64,000 bases of DNA from assembly GCA_002917075.1 (NCBI GenBank), contig NTMA01000073.1:124001-188000 (forward strand), in the 5' to 3' direction. A program made the position numbers and the translations under genes. This DNA is from Hawksworthiomyces lignivorus (lineage: Eukaryota > Ascomycota > Sordariomycetes > Ophiostomatales > Ophiostomataceae). Position 1 is the stretch's first letter. Each line of letters opens with the position of its first letter. The notes under the pieces were generated by a model. That model saw only the letters and a program-made list of their open reading frames with translations, did no database searches and had not been told where the DNA came from. Of this stretch, positions 43,956 to 55,424 are shown piece after piece.

Positions 43956-46723
43956 AGCTGTTCGAGGTGTGCGTCCTGTTTGTCAGCGTCGGTGTTCGTG
44001 AGTTTGAAAAAAAAAAAAATAATTCTGATGGTTTGAATAAAGGAGATGATTGCTGGATAAACTGAAAGCTTGCATACGTCGTTGTTCACGTAACTGTTGA
44101 TGATGAACTTGCACATGTGGTGATGTCAAGCTAGAAGGATATAAAGCGTGCGGAAGGTGGGGTAGCTCTGAAGGTGCTGCGGCTGTTGGCCTCCACTCAC
44201 ATATAACGTAGATGCCGATCTGTCGCGGCCGCAGTGGCATACATACTACATGAACAATCGCCGCGTCTCTTGGAGGTAACAGAGTCGTGTTTGCGACTCT
44301 CAGGCGCGCACAGCATCTTCAAGTAACTGAAGCTTTCATTAGTCCACCTGGGGGAATATCGACACGTGCGAATCTGGGCTGGATTCCTTGTTTTAATATC
44401 TTTTTTCTTGCTTTTCTTGCGGAACTGTTTCGTGCCTGCTTTTACAAAAGCTGGTACAGCGCAGAGAATACCTGCAGGAGACGGAGGTGGTAGAGCCTGT
44501 CTTAGAGGGGAAGATGGCCGAAGACGTCGCTGGTCGTGCATCACAGGGGAAAAGAGCATAGCTCTTTCCCCTCCCTATCCCGTATCGGTGGAACGGTGTA
44601 TACCATCCACCGAGCAGCCTTCGTGTGCCGTACCGAAATCAATTTTATGAAGACTAACAATAGGCACTGTCCTCCTTTCCTTATATTTCGAGTAAAGTGC
44701 CATGATGGCCAGCGACAAGCGCCGCCACAGGGGTGAAAAGGGGTGTGTGAATGACACGCGTTACCTCCACAGCCCAGAGTCCACAGAAATTCCTAGGCAC
44801 ACAGTGGTATGAGTGATTCCCTACGTTCCATGCTAGTTGGCGGACTCGTTTTCGCTTGCTGTCTCGATTTCGTACAAACTGCATAGTTTGGGTGGCTGTC
44901 TCAGTGCAAGCCTCGTGATGCGAGCACATGAATGTTGCCTTCTGGATTTGCGGTTCTGCTTCGCCATGGTCAAATAGGAGATTTAAAAAAAAAAAAAAAA
45001 AAACTCCATAAGAGACGAACCTAATACTAACAATCACAGTAATAATAACGGTTGTTTCTGTTTTGTCCCAACCTCAGGAAGGTTTAATTGTTCTCATTAT
45101 TTTTCAGCGTACTTGAGAAATGCAAAGCGAAAATTGGTTCCTTATATAAGCAAGTGGGGTCAGATGGTATTGGCAGGCAACATTGCAGCGCAAGACGAGG
45201 CAAAGGAATGAAATAATCCCCACTGTCTGCCGACTGTGTAGAAATGTATGCACACCATGTCAGGTTCTTGCCTTCGCAGCTGACAATCTTGCATTGGATC
45301 AAGAATTTCGAACAAGCGAATGGCTTGTAATCGCTCCTTGATTCATCGAGATACTTGACCATTTTACTTTCCTCGACGCTGTGGACATGGTTTTGGTAAG
45401 AACTAGGTTTGTCCCCTTTTTAGGTATTTTGCTCTCGCCCTGTCGTTTGCTGGCTCCACCACTGCCTTCCGGCTCGTTGCGGCTAGAAGTTTTGCTGGGA
45501 GAAACCCTATTGGCAAAGAAGAGAAAATATATATACAGTGTAAATTCAAATATGGTACTGTAAAATGGCTTCTGTGTATCTCTACGTACTTTTGCACCGT
45601 ATAGGCCCCATAACCTCCCCCAGTCCCCTATTCTTCAGACTGAGAAGCTGCGCCATCCCCCCTTAAACCAGGCCTTCCAGAGGCGCTTCTCCTCTCTCCT
45701 GTCTCCCATCCACTCCCTATCCCTCTCCTTTCTCCCACTTTAGCCTACCTCGCTGTGGAGCTACTTTTCTTTCCCGCAAAACAGAAACCAAAGGAGGGAG
45801 GGAAAAAAAAAATAAAATACCTAAAAAATGCAGAGACGCAGAAAAAAAATAACATCAAACAACTTCCCAACCCATATAACCACAAGCCGACGCCGCGGCA
45901 ACACTCCCTCCTTTCCCTCCCGTCTCAACACCACGACTCTCAAGGACGCGGCATCCGATTAGCCATTGTCCATCGTCTTGTTTTCTCTTTGATCTTTCAT
46001 TTTGTTGATACGCAGCTGGGGCATCAGCGTCGTTTTGCGCGGCGGCCCCTTTCTGTTCGACCAGCAAGTTCTTTTGCTGTTCCTGTGTATTCTCGTGTTC
46101 TGTCTGCTGTTGTGTGCCTTCACGTCTATCTTTAGCCTTTTTTAAGTCTCCTCACATTTGCTGAGGTCAGTCACTTCCAGTCAGTTCTTCCCGTATCGTG
46201 CACATGCACTCGTTTCGCTCCGATTTCATCTCGTGTCTCTTCTTTGTTCTCCCTCTCCTGTTTGAACCGCTTCCCATCGTTGCCTTCCTATTTACGTGAT
46301 GGCCTCTGCATTTCGCTATCTGCCCTGTCTAGCAGATTTGTGAGGTTGTTTAAGAATCCCCTGCGGTCTGTCCTTGATTTTTGCCCCAGGGTATCTAGTC
46401 CAGTGTATTCCATCCAAGCCACGGCTCCTACTCAATGTGTTTCTTGTTTCTTTCCTCCATATGCACCTATCTTCGGTACCTAGTTTGTCTATTTATTGGC
46501 TATACTGCCAAAAGTTGCGAGAGACAGTTTAATTCTTTTGTCAGAGCTAACCACATAGACTTCATAGGACTACTTTTCTCAGTACGGCACAGTCGAGAAC
46601 AGAAACAGAAACACCACCATTGACCATCGAAGCGAACCAACCTGCTTCGGCATTCATCCCTTCTAAATCTAAGGCCCTTGTTTCCCTATAACTATTTTGA
46701 TCGCGACACCAATTCTTGCAACA
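43956..46723. promoter_or_regulatory. Long divergent intergenic / leader of the RRM-R3H gene
   Basis: This 2.77 kb stretch is without a credible gene. An A19 run lies at 44985-45003. From about 45640 the plus strand becomes strongly pyrimidine-rich (CTCTCCTGTCTCCC, CCTCTCCTTTCTCCC) and continues so for about 1 kb to the ATG at 46724. This suggests a long, probably spliced 5' leader containing several upstream ATGs, as is common for fungal regulatory genes. Confidence 0.45.
44985..45003. repeat. Poly-A homopolymer (A19)
   Basis: Read directly. It lies in intergenic DNA. Confidence 0.8.
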
Positions 46724-48888
46724 ATGAACACTCAGCAACAGCAAAACGATTTCTACGCTGGCTACGCTGGTCCTGTTAGCCACTCCCCGAACCCGTCACG
46801 ACCTGGGTATGCAACAACTGTCGGCATACCGTCTGCGCTATCTGGCGGCCGACGAAGCCAGCAGCCCGGCGAGACTGGCAGCCAGACGACGTCTTCGTCG
46901 CTCTATGCCGATGACCGGTTTGCGTCGTTTGAGTCCGGCCAACGATTCGACCGTAACAACTCCACGGCGCAGTCCGGGCTGCAGAATGCTTTTAGTATGT
47001 TTGGCGGCTCAAACCAAGCCTCATGGAACTACAATGCCAGTTCTGCTGCAACTCTGGGCGCGCCAATGAACGATGGCTCTCGTATGCGAGCGACGAGCCG
47101 CCGACCGGCGTTACATCCGGTAGGTATCAAGATGTTTTGACCTCTCTTCTTTCGTTCTTCTCTTCACTTTTTGGGGAAGTTATTTCTTCTAACAAGAATG
47201 CATTGCTATTCAGGAGTGGACGACCAATAGCGAGTCACCACTGGCAAATCAGAATAGCCACGGCATGCCTTTCTATCCGCCGCCGCAACACCTAGTTGGT
47301 CAGCCATCGCTGAGCCTGCCGAACACGGGCTCGCCAGATCCTTTCACTGTCCAGCCCCCGACAGTGAACCTGCAAACGTACGGACCACCTGAAATCCGAA
47401 ACTTTCCTGATCCAAAGAAGGATATGGGTGACCTCATACCCACTGCTATCGTCATAAAAAATATTCCATTCAACGTGAGGAAAGAATATCTTACCTCAGT
47501 CATGATCGACATGCATTTGCCGCAGCCGTACGCCTTCAACTACCATTTCGACCAGGGAGTGTTCCGTGGCCTCGCTTTTGCCAACTTCCAAAATGCACAG
47601 GATACAGCTCTGGTGATTGAGCGGATGAATGGATTAGATATTCAGGGTCGCAAATTGCGCGTCGAGTATAAGAAGATGCTTCCAGAGCACGAACGTGAAC
47701 GCATTGAGCGAGAGAAGCGGGAAAAGCGCGGCCAACTTGAGGAGCAGCATCGTGGACCAGCTCACCAGATATCCATTTCGTCTATGGCTACGGCAACTTC
47801 TGTCCAGCGATCCGCTGTTAATGCCAATGAGAGTGAGTTGTCCCCTCTTGTGAGAGTTTCTTGAACGACACAGCCCTGGGTACACGCATCTGTAACCTGG
47901 TATGATTTGTGAAGATATGCTAATCTAGGCTTTCGACAACGGCTTAGGGGTTACAGGCCGGTTCGACCTGAATGATCCACACACATTAAGATTTTACCTC
48001 GAGCTGTACATGTTCCATAACGACGATAACAGGGAAGTTCACATTTTCCCTGCGGACACATCGCCAGAAGATCGCCGTTTAATCCACATTTTGGCTCACA
48101 ATATGGGCTTGGAGCACACATCTATCGGCGAAGGTGAAAACCGCCAAATACACGTTAGTAAGTCGAAATTTTCCACAAGCGCTCGCCAGACATCAGTGCA
48201 GCAACCCGGCGTTACTCTCGATGGCCATCCCCGCGGTTTGAGCCGTGCAGCGACGTACGACTTCAACGATCGCCAGCATCCTTCTATACATTCCATCGGT
48301 AGAGGTCCTACGCTAGCGATCCCAAACAGTCCTGAAAACCATCAGCATGGCATGAACGGCCTTCGTGGTGTAAAGAGCTTTGCAGACTTGCGATCGTTTA
48401 GCCCGAGTCCATCTCCATCGCTTGTGAGCGGCGCTGCTCTGGGCCCTCCGCCACCCAATGGTCACAGTGCTGGTGGTGTGCCGCCATTTCTCAATCATTT
48501 CCCAAGTGATGGGCCGTTTGGGCCGACACTTACCACGCCAACCACGCCAGGCTCTGTGATAAATCCCTCCTCAGCGTCGGCGGACAGCTCAGGTCTGGTG
48601 AATGGTCTTGGATCGCTAGGACTCGGATCTTCCTCATTTGATGGAAGCACCGGACTTTCTGGCCGACCCCGAGAGACACCTGGTGCAATTGGTAGCCAAC
48701 GACCTGGCGCCAATGGCAACGGATCTAGAGCCAACCCAGAGCGCCAGCCACGTGGCCCTGGCGGAGACTGGGAGAGCTCAGGCGGATTCTCACGTGGCCG
48801 TTCTAACGGCCATATCCAGCGCAGCAGTGATTCATCAGATAACGGGGGCCGCATTGGAGCTTCCCACGGATCCTCGTCTCTCTTTTAG
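46724..48888 (+). CDS. RNA-binding protein with RRM and R3H domains (Pin4/Cip1-Cip2-like)
   Basis: Three exons, 46724-47119, 47214-47832 and 47948-48888, encode about 651 aa. Intron 1 (94 nt) is GTAGGT..TTCAG, phase 0. Intron 2 (115 nt) starts GTGAGT; its acceptor is either TTAG at 47947 (used here) or TACAG at 47956, both in frame. The N-terminus is Gln/Asn/Ser-rich and disordered. The RRM (about 208-287) has RNP2 AIVIKNIPF and RNP1 RGLAFANFQ and ends GRKLRVEYKK, followed by a charged helix (EHERERIEREKREKR). The R3H domain (about 342-408) reads LRFYLELYMFHNDDNREVHI, then FPADTSPEDRRLIHILAHNMGLEH; the R-x3-H core is in RRLIH. The rest is Pro/Ser/Gly-rich. Fungal relatives include S. cerevisiae Pin4 and S. 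pombe Cip1/Cip2, cytoplasmic post-transcriptional regulators. Specific targets are unknown. Confidence 0.85.
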
Positions 48889-50670
48889 GGTCTGAATAAC
48901 AATGAACTTCGCGATTCACTATCTCCTGGCAGAAATAGGAGCCACTCGTGGGGTGTCTCCACACGCGGATTGATTATTGATACCAACTCTCCTGCGGTTC
49001 ACAAAACCTGCATAGATGAGCATATGTTTTAGTTCGATACGTCCGTATAGCTCGATCGGCCGTTTTCTGCGCTATGCCCTTCTCTGCGTTGCTTTGCCTC
49101 CTATTGCTTGCATATGCTTTAGTGGCACTTTTGTTACCTCTTTGGCTTGCGCAAGCTTCATTTCCAAGCTCAACACTGGTTCTCATTTATTTCGTTTATT
49201 GATTTTTGAATGGCGTTTATCCTGGGCTGGAATGCATTTTCGATTTTTTTTCCCCCTCTATTAATATTGGTGGAAGATTTACACTCCATTACGTCTCCTG
49301 CTTTATTTTGACCTTCCTTGGTAGCATTCAAGTGCATTCTAGAGGGAAGGATATAGATGACGCACACGACTGTCCTCAGTGGGTAGTCGGTATACGATTT
49401 CGATGCCTGCTGGGAGACGAGGTGACTTGATGATATAACAAGAGACGACACGACGTACGAATGCTCGGTTACATCGCGAAACGGCTTAACATTTTAAGTT
49501 AGCAGGACCAGAAGTGAAAGGGCACCGGCTTGGTATTCTGGACAAGTCGGCAATGCTCACTCAATATTGTCAGCGATGTTTTCTTTTGAATCAGCTATAT
49601 CGGTGGTATTCATTGTCGACATCTTGAAATTCGGCAAATCCATCTTTGCTATTTGGGGGAATTGTTCGCAGCACTGCGGCTCCAATGCTTTTTGGCTCGC
49701 GGCTGAGCCCATATCGTTCATTACTGAGAAGTGAGTGCTATTGGCAAGGCTCGCGTTTTGCTTATGAAGACACATGGCATCCTTATCACGAATTGTCACG
49801 TTGTTACGACGGCATGTCTACATGACATTTTATATATACAAACTACGATCTCTTATGGAACAAGATGTCTTGAGAAGGACAAATTCTACATAAGAGTTCA
49901 TGTGGATGAGTACGGAAAACGGAAACGAAGCTAATATTTGTCTGATTTACTGTTTTTATTTTTTATTTTATTTGAAGGATGATGAGGGAGCTTTGTCTGC
50001 CCTTTTGGTTATTCTGTTTTGTTGCTGGTTATCCGTCCACGAGAACGATGAATGTTGTGTCTGTTCCTGGCAGATTCTAAGAGAAGAAAAGAATAAGAAC
50101 GTAATGTGATGTTGCTTTGTGAAGGGAACATGTAGTCCGAGGATTTGAGAAGGTTAAGCCATTAGTGTATTATGCGCCATACTCTTAAGGAACATTTGAA
50201 TGCCTTCCTTTTTGTATGTGGATCTAGTAATGTCAATCATGATGATAGGAGCGACATGGAGATAACCTTGACTATCATTGGATAGAGATGAGAAAATAAG
50301 ACAACAGTTGAAGGTCACCTATAATAATAACTGTATGAGACTTTAGGTTTGAGGTTAAGGTATTCTTAAACTTACGTGGTGCATTCGCTTTGGTAGTCGG
50401 AGTACTAATAACAACTACTTGAGCAAAAGGATCACCAACACGAAATCTGTCAATCGTTGAAAGAAAATAAATAATGTATATAATTATAGGGAATAGCTGA
50501 ATGCACCTACACGCAATTTTAATTACACAGTCAGCACCCCAGGTCCACAGTCTTGGGCGCCGGGTCAGCACAACTGCACTCTGGATGATTGCGATGAGCC
50601 GGTTGTCTTTGCCGTGCTGCGGATAAATGCCTTCTGTCCTTCCATGCCGCCGTGAATTTTTTTTTTTGGG
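48889..50670. other. Intergenic, no gene seen, left of assembly gap
   Basis: The RRM-R3H 3' region is followed by AT-rich sequence with only small ORFs. No domain, repeat or RNA gene was recognised. Confidence 0.5.
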
Positions 50671-50704
50671 NNNNNNNNNNNNNNNNNNNNNNNNNNNNNN
50701 NNNN
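50671..50704. other. Assembly gap (34 N) flanked by homopolymers
   Basis: N bases at 50671-50704 are preceded by T11-GGG and followed by G18 (50705-50722). The neighbouring homopolymers suggest the assembler failed in low-complexity sequence. The true gap length is unknown, and any gene call across it is unsafe. Confidence 0.98.
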
Positions 50705-51113
50705 GGGGGGGGGGGGGGGGGGATTACTGTCCAGTTGTTTCTCAGATATATCGTGGTGTCAATTTGTTTGCAATGTCTTCGCTCCTCTACCAGAATACTT
50801 CTCCTCCAGACTTCACCCATATTTTGTCTTCTACTGTTTCGCCACCGCCTGTTTATATTTGCCCATCTACAGCTATCCTAATCGAAGGGATGGCACGCTG
50901 GTCTAAAAGATAATTCTATGTTCAGAGGAAAACTTTTGGTTCGATCCTTGATGGTTTGTAGATTTTAATTGCTTTTTGGTTGCCGCGCTTGTGTTTGTTG
51001 AGAACTTGCACAAACTGACCATGACCTGCCTAGATGATATATTGTGATAAGGGCTACTGCTAGTCACGTACTATTACGTCTCACTTTGCGAGAGACGACC
51101 TCGTTCTATAGCT
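50705..51113. other. Intergenic right of gap, no gene seen
   Basis: Starts with G18, then ordinary AT-rich sequence. It presumably includes the promoter of the 51.1 kb gene. No RNA gene is accepted here. Confidence 0.4.
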
Positions 51114-51818
51114 ATGACAAGATTCGGTGCAAACGCAAAAAGCTTATATGCTGCTATCACGCTTCTCATCGATCCTATTTCGATATGCCATGCGCAGATT
51201 CTAGCAACAGCGCTACCGCGCTTGTCTCCTGTCTTGAATATTCTTCCGACAAGTACAAATGCGGCGCATTATCCCAGGATTCCCCCAGCTACTTCATGCC
51301 GCAGTGTTGCAGCGAGCTTGTTTACTCACGCGCCAACAGTCCCGCCGGAGATCTTGTCTTTCGAAGCATCGTTCATTTTTACTGCGACTGGGTGTCAGCC
51401 AATATCTCCGCCGACATCATTAGCAACACAGTGGTCAAGCTGGACTAGCAATGTCAGCTCCTGGCTTGAAATCCACTCGGCCGAATATACAAGCTATCTA
51501 GTCGAGTGCCAGCCGTGGGAGCTGTCAGGGGTAGGCCAGTGTTCTGACACTGCCACGGGTTCGCCCAGCGACTCAGAAACAATAAATACGACACGGCAGA
51601 CCCAGCCCGGTGAAACAAGGATAACTTTCACAGAAACAGTGATAACTGGGACCAACCAACAGACCGGCTCTTCAAGGACAACAGATATTGCAGCAGAAGC
51701 AACAGCAATGGTATCGAGGGGCTCCTCGCTTGTTACCAACCACTTTTGGGGAAATGAAATTATTCAATTCTGTACATTGATATGCTTTATATTACAAATT
51801 ATCAACCAAATACATTAA
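51114..51818 (+). CDS. Putative secreted protein, 'infection structure specific'-type four-Cys family
   Basis: 234 aa, single ORF. The N-terminus is weakly signal-peptide-like (SLYAAITLLIDPISICHAQ). The central part follows a pattern I associate with the fungal infection-structure-specific protein family. That pattern is a first Cys in TSCRSV, a THAPTVPPEIL block, Cys in ATGCQP, a WSSWTSNVSSWLEIHSAEY helix-like block, Cys in VECQPW and Cys in GQCSD. A Ser/Thr-rich stretch with ITFTETVITG follows, as in GPI-linked relatives. The C-terminus has a hydrophobic patch (FCTLICFILQII) but it is unusual, with Asn/Gln after it, and could be a frayed GPI signal or readthrough of a degenerated end. An overlapping frame (51044-51448) is also open and Cys-rich. 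Moderate confidence; the gene may be decayed or have an unseen intron. Confidence 0.45.
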   Translation: MTRFGANAKSLYAAITLLIDPISICHAQILATALPRLSPVLNILPTSTNAAHYPRIPPATSCRSVAASLFTHAPTVPPEILSFEASFIFTATGCQPISPPTSLATQWSSWTSNVSSWLEIHSAEYTSYLVECQPWELSGVGQCSDTATGSPSDSETINTTRQTQPGETRITFTETVITGTNQQTGSSRTTDIAAEATAMVSRGSSLVTNHFWGNEIIQFCTLICFILQIINQIH

Positions 51819-52277
51819 GTTCTGTTCTCAATAATTTAAGGGCGTCGGTTTCCTAGATTTTCTACGTGGATCTTCTATGCAGCTGTCACCTCAGCCAACG
51901 CGCTGCTTGACCTCCTACATGCTATCATTGTACTGGAAAACCTCATAAGATAAAACTTGACCACACACATCGCTCTCCCAAAAAAGAACGCAGAACATGA
52001 TTGTATATGAGAATCGGAAGGCAAGCTTAGGGGCGTGGAAAGCCGTCACGGTTATTAGAGCTGTAGCTGTTAATTCTTGTTCTTCCAGCCCTTCGATTTA
52101 GCTGGAGGCTAGTCGCGCACGATGAAATGTAGTAGCCCAGACTGGTATATATTATGGCTTAAATATTAATTATAAAAAGGTTAAGAATGATAGGACGAAG
52201 TTAAAAGATTCTCGCTCAGTGTACGGAGTAAACCAAGCAATAAGTGCCTAAACAGCGCAAAAAGAAGTCCCCCGTAC
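51819..52277. other. Convergent intergenic, no gene seen
   Basis: AT-rich 3' regions of the preceding plus gene and the following minus gene. Confidence 0.55.
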
Positions 52278-53763
52278 TTAAGCAACCAGGATCTGTTTTT
52301 CCTTCTTCAAGGAGTGAACAAAATCAAGTGGAACTTTTAGGGTATCCGCCACAATGTGGTCCGGGGTGAGAGCCAGCCATTGCTGCAATGAAATATCTTG
52401 GACCTTATCCGATTTGTACAATTCGATCCAGACAAGGTCTTCGGTATCCGAAGTATTCTCAATATAGTGCCTAATTATAGTAAGTTAAAATGGTTATTTT
52501 GTTGAGAGAAGAAATAGAAGTAATGAGATGAGAACTATACCCTGAGTTATCTGGGAAAGCCGCAGTATCACCGGCGTGAAGATCGAAAGTACGAGCCGCT
52601 GCGTTGCCGATAAAAACAGTAGCACGGCCAGTGCCTTGGTGAAAGTACAGCCATTCCTCAGCCTATGCAGAGTTAGATATTCTGTATTTTTAAAATATAG
52701 GCATGAAGGCTCTCACATTTGGATGCCAATGTAACTCTCTCAAACCACCTGGTTTCAGGCGCACATAAGTAGCTGCAATAGTTGTAGCAGCTGGGAAATT
52801 TATTGAGTCAATTTTGTACAGTTCACCGCCATTTCCTGGAATTGGGACATTAGGTTGCTTCAAGGTATGATATACGAAAGACGCATTTCCAGACAAAACA
52901 CCGCCAGATCCTGGAGTCACGGTGTTATTCGAGCTTGCGGTGCCATTCAAGATATAGGGGTTCGGGCTTGGGACGTTCTCAAAAACCGATGGGTCAACGC
53001 CGAAGTTTTTGGCCAACACATCTCGAGGGGTATGGGACACCCAGTCGTCAATATTGAAAGTTGTCCTAAATTGTCAGTCAAGAAGGTAGCAAGGGTGTAG
53101 TCTTGGCTGTACTTACCCGATCTTATCGAAGTCTGAGTCGTCAAAGGCAAGTAGGTACTCATTCTCATCGTCAAGGCCTTGGAGAGTATGGGCAACACCC
53201 TTAGGGAAGTACCAGATATCTCCGTAGGTTAAAGTCTCTACTTGATACGAGCCATTCTCATCTACAGCCGAGAGAAGGAGCGTCCCATTAAAAACGAAAC
53301 CCCATTCGGCCTATTTGCTTCAGTTTAGAATTAGACTAAATTGGAAGAATGTCAAGGTACATACAACCCGGTGCCAGTGCAGTTCACGATACGCATTCTT
53401 GGTAAGATGCTGCTGTGCTGCGGCGATATCATGGCTCTGTGGCAAATCTGTCACGACTTGCTCACGCACCCAGCCACCTTTATAAATTTTTGTCTTCGAA
53501 TCTGAGAAGCTCCATTTGAGATTGGGTACTGTACCGCTATCTGTAGACGGGATTCCCAAGTTATCTGGGTTTTGCAAATCAAGCGCACGATTTGTGCCAC
53601 CTATCATGTTTTAATATCTGAAGAGAACGAAGCTCTGATGGGATCTCTTACTTAGAATCGGTGCCCCTTTCCCGTCGTGGATGGGCTCGCCATCAGAAGG
53701 AGTTTCTAGGGGGACTGCCAATGCTAAAGGCAGGAAAAAAAGTTTGTATAAAGTTACCTTCAT
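52278..53763 (-). CDS. Secreted bicupin of the oxalate decarboxylase family (lid motif altered)
   Basis: Six exons: 53763-53652, 53600-53365, 53310-53117, 53065-52717, 52662-52541 and 52470-52278, giving 401 aa. The five introns are 51-70 nt. A signal peptide (MKVTLYKLFFLPLALAVP) is followed by LDLQNPDNLGIPSTDSGTVPNLKWSFS, the family start. Cupin 1 has RELHWHRVAEWGFVFNGTLL with metal ligands H-x-H...E and later GVAHTLQG. Cupin 2 has RELHWHPNAEEWLYFHQGTGR and later GHYIENTSD. Both manganese sites therefore look complete. The segment after FDDSDF reads DKIGTTFNIDDW, where classical fungal and bacterial decarboxylases carry a Glu-containing SExST lid that donates the catalytic proton. Family and fold are certain, but oxalate decarboxylase activity is not. 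Oxidase-like or other cupin chemistry is possible. Confidence 0.9.
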
Positions 53764-55424
53764 GTTTACACAAGTGTTTTCAAGTAAGTCCTTTGGTTAA
53801 TAATAAGAAATAGGCTGTGGGTGACCATGAAGAAACCAGTTACGTGGTACAACTCCACTCCTATGGACAAATGCTGAGCTATTTGTACTTCAAACAACAT
53901 GCAAGAAGAATAAAACCTGTAGGCAAGCACGATATCTGTGTCTACATTTACGAAATTGAGATAGCTATTAGAGGCACAAGTTAATTGTCTCTCTTGGGGA
54001 ACAAATGGAGATCAGCATCTTTTAGTGCAACATCGGGACAGACGTTTTGCAATTATGTGAAATAAATAGTAGAATGACTATTATGTGTTCCGCAGAATCC
54101 GAAAAAAAATAGGGTGCCTGCCTGTTGCAAGATAGCCTTGGCACTCCGCACCATCTCTTCATTAAATCGCGAATCTAGCTGAACTGTAAATATGCTTAAA
54201 GTTAAACAGCACTTGTCCAAATAATCGGCATGCGCATTACCGTGTCGGGTTAGCGGCTTAGCCTTTCTAGTCTTGCTTTTTCTATTGATTTGGTCCATCC
54301 ATAGCTTTTCTAACGGTGACGTGATTTAATGGCTGTCTTAGTCGACAGCCTTGGAGACGACGTCCCTTATTGCTGCAGCAAGTCTAGTTCCTGTCTTGGT
54401 GTCACGATGGTCTAACACTTTCTGCTGTCTATAAAACAAATAAAGATCGCTTCTTCCAATTCCTGATCAGGACTTGTCGAAGTTGATGTGCATCCGTTTA
54501 TCTCGCCGACGCTATCCTATAATCGTTTTGCGCTTGGATGGTATATGCAAGAACGCTTCATCTTTATAGAATAAGAGTGACTCTAGATGTTAATAGGCCT
54601 TTTGCACGTCTTTTTTATGGATATTGCTCGGCGATAGGCATTTCAACGCTTTCTTTCTTTGTGACCTACAAAGTCAACCAGGACTTTCCACCGCATCTAG
54701 GTAGTTATTTTTGTTAAGGATGCAATAGGACCCTCGTTCAGCTAGATTTTACAATTATTATGAAGCACCAGCTGATTAGTCGCTATGACTTTTGGGCTGA
54801 ACTCATGACCGGATATACGGGAAACTAATGCGCTGCCCAGCTTTGGCAGATGTTAGCTAACACATCGTGAGCTTAACGAAAAAAAATAAAAATAAAAAAA
54901 TACGATACGGCTTTGCTGAAGGTATAGATCACAGGTGTTGAAACAAATAAAATATCAACAAAGGTCGGCGACCTTTGTCTTGGCAACAAATATACACATT
55001 GCGTCTGTGCTGATCAATATCGTCTTCGGAAAATAGCCCTATTGCACCACACCACTTCTACTCTTGAGGCGCGTCAACCACTTGCGATATTTTTTATTTC
55101 ACGGCATCTTCTCTTCTCTTCATAGGCTAAGCTGAGCGTACATCCTAGGAAATTTGACCGAGTGATAGACAATCATGCCATTTTGGTCTACTCTGACGCT
55201 CTGAACATATTCGGTGTGTATATGTGATTTGGTTAGAAGGCGGCATATTCTCTTGAGAAACAGGAGAAGAATCTTGTGATGAAATTATAGCAATGGTAGC
55301 AGGTTTTTATATAAATAAAGCATCCGACTCGAATCTTGTGATAGATAGTTCAAGATAATTTTAGCATCGCTCTCGCTCACACTCTTTAGTTACATCTTGT
55401 TGTCTTTTATACTCGTTTTGAAAA
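53764..55424. other. Divergent intergenic, no gene seen
   Basis: This 1.66 kb AT-rich stretch lies between the bicupin (minus) and the KEP-propeller gene (plus). TTTATATAAATAAAG at about 55305-55319, roughly 110 nt before the ATG, is a plausible TATA region for the latter. No coding ORF is supported. Confidence 0.5.

Noticed and set aside
50886..50960. tRNA-like A-box (TGGCACGCTGG) and B-box (GGTTCGATCC) spacing
   Set aside because: The T-stem pairs poorly (only one strong pair next to the loop) and no 7-bp acceptor stem forms, so this is at most a relic.
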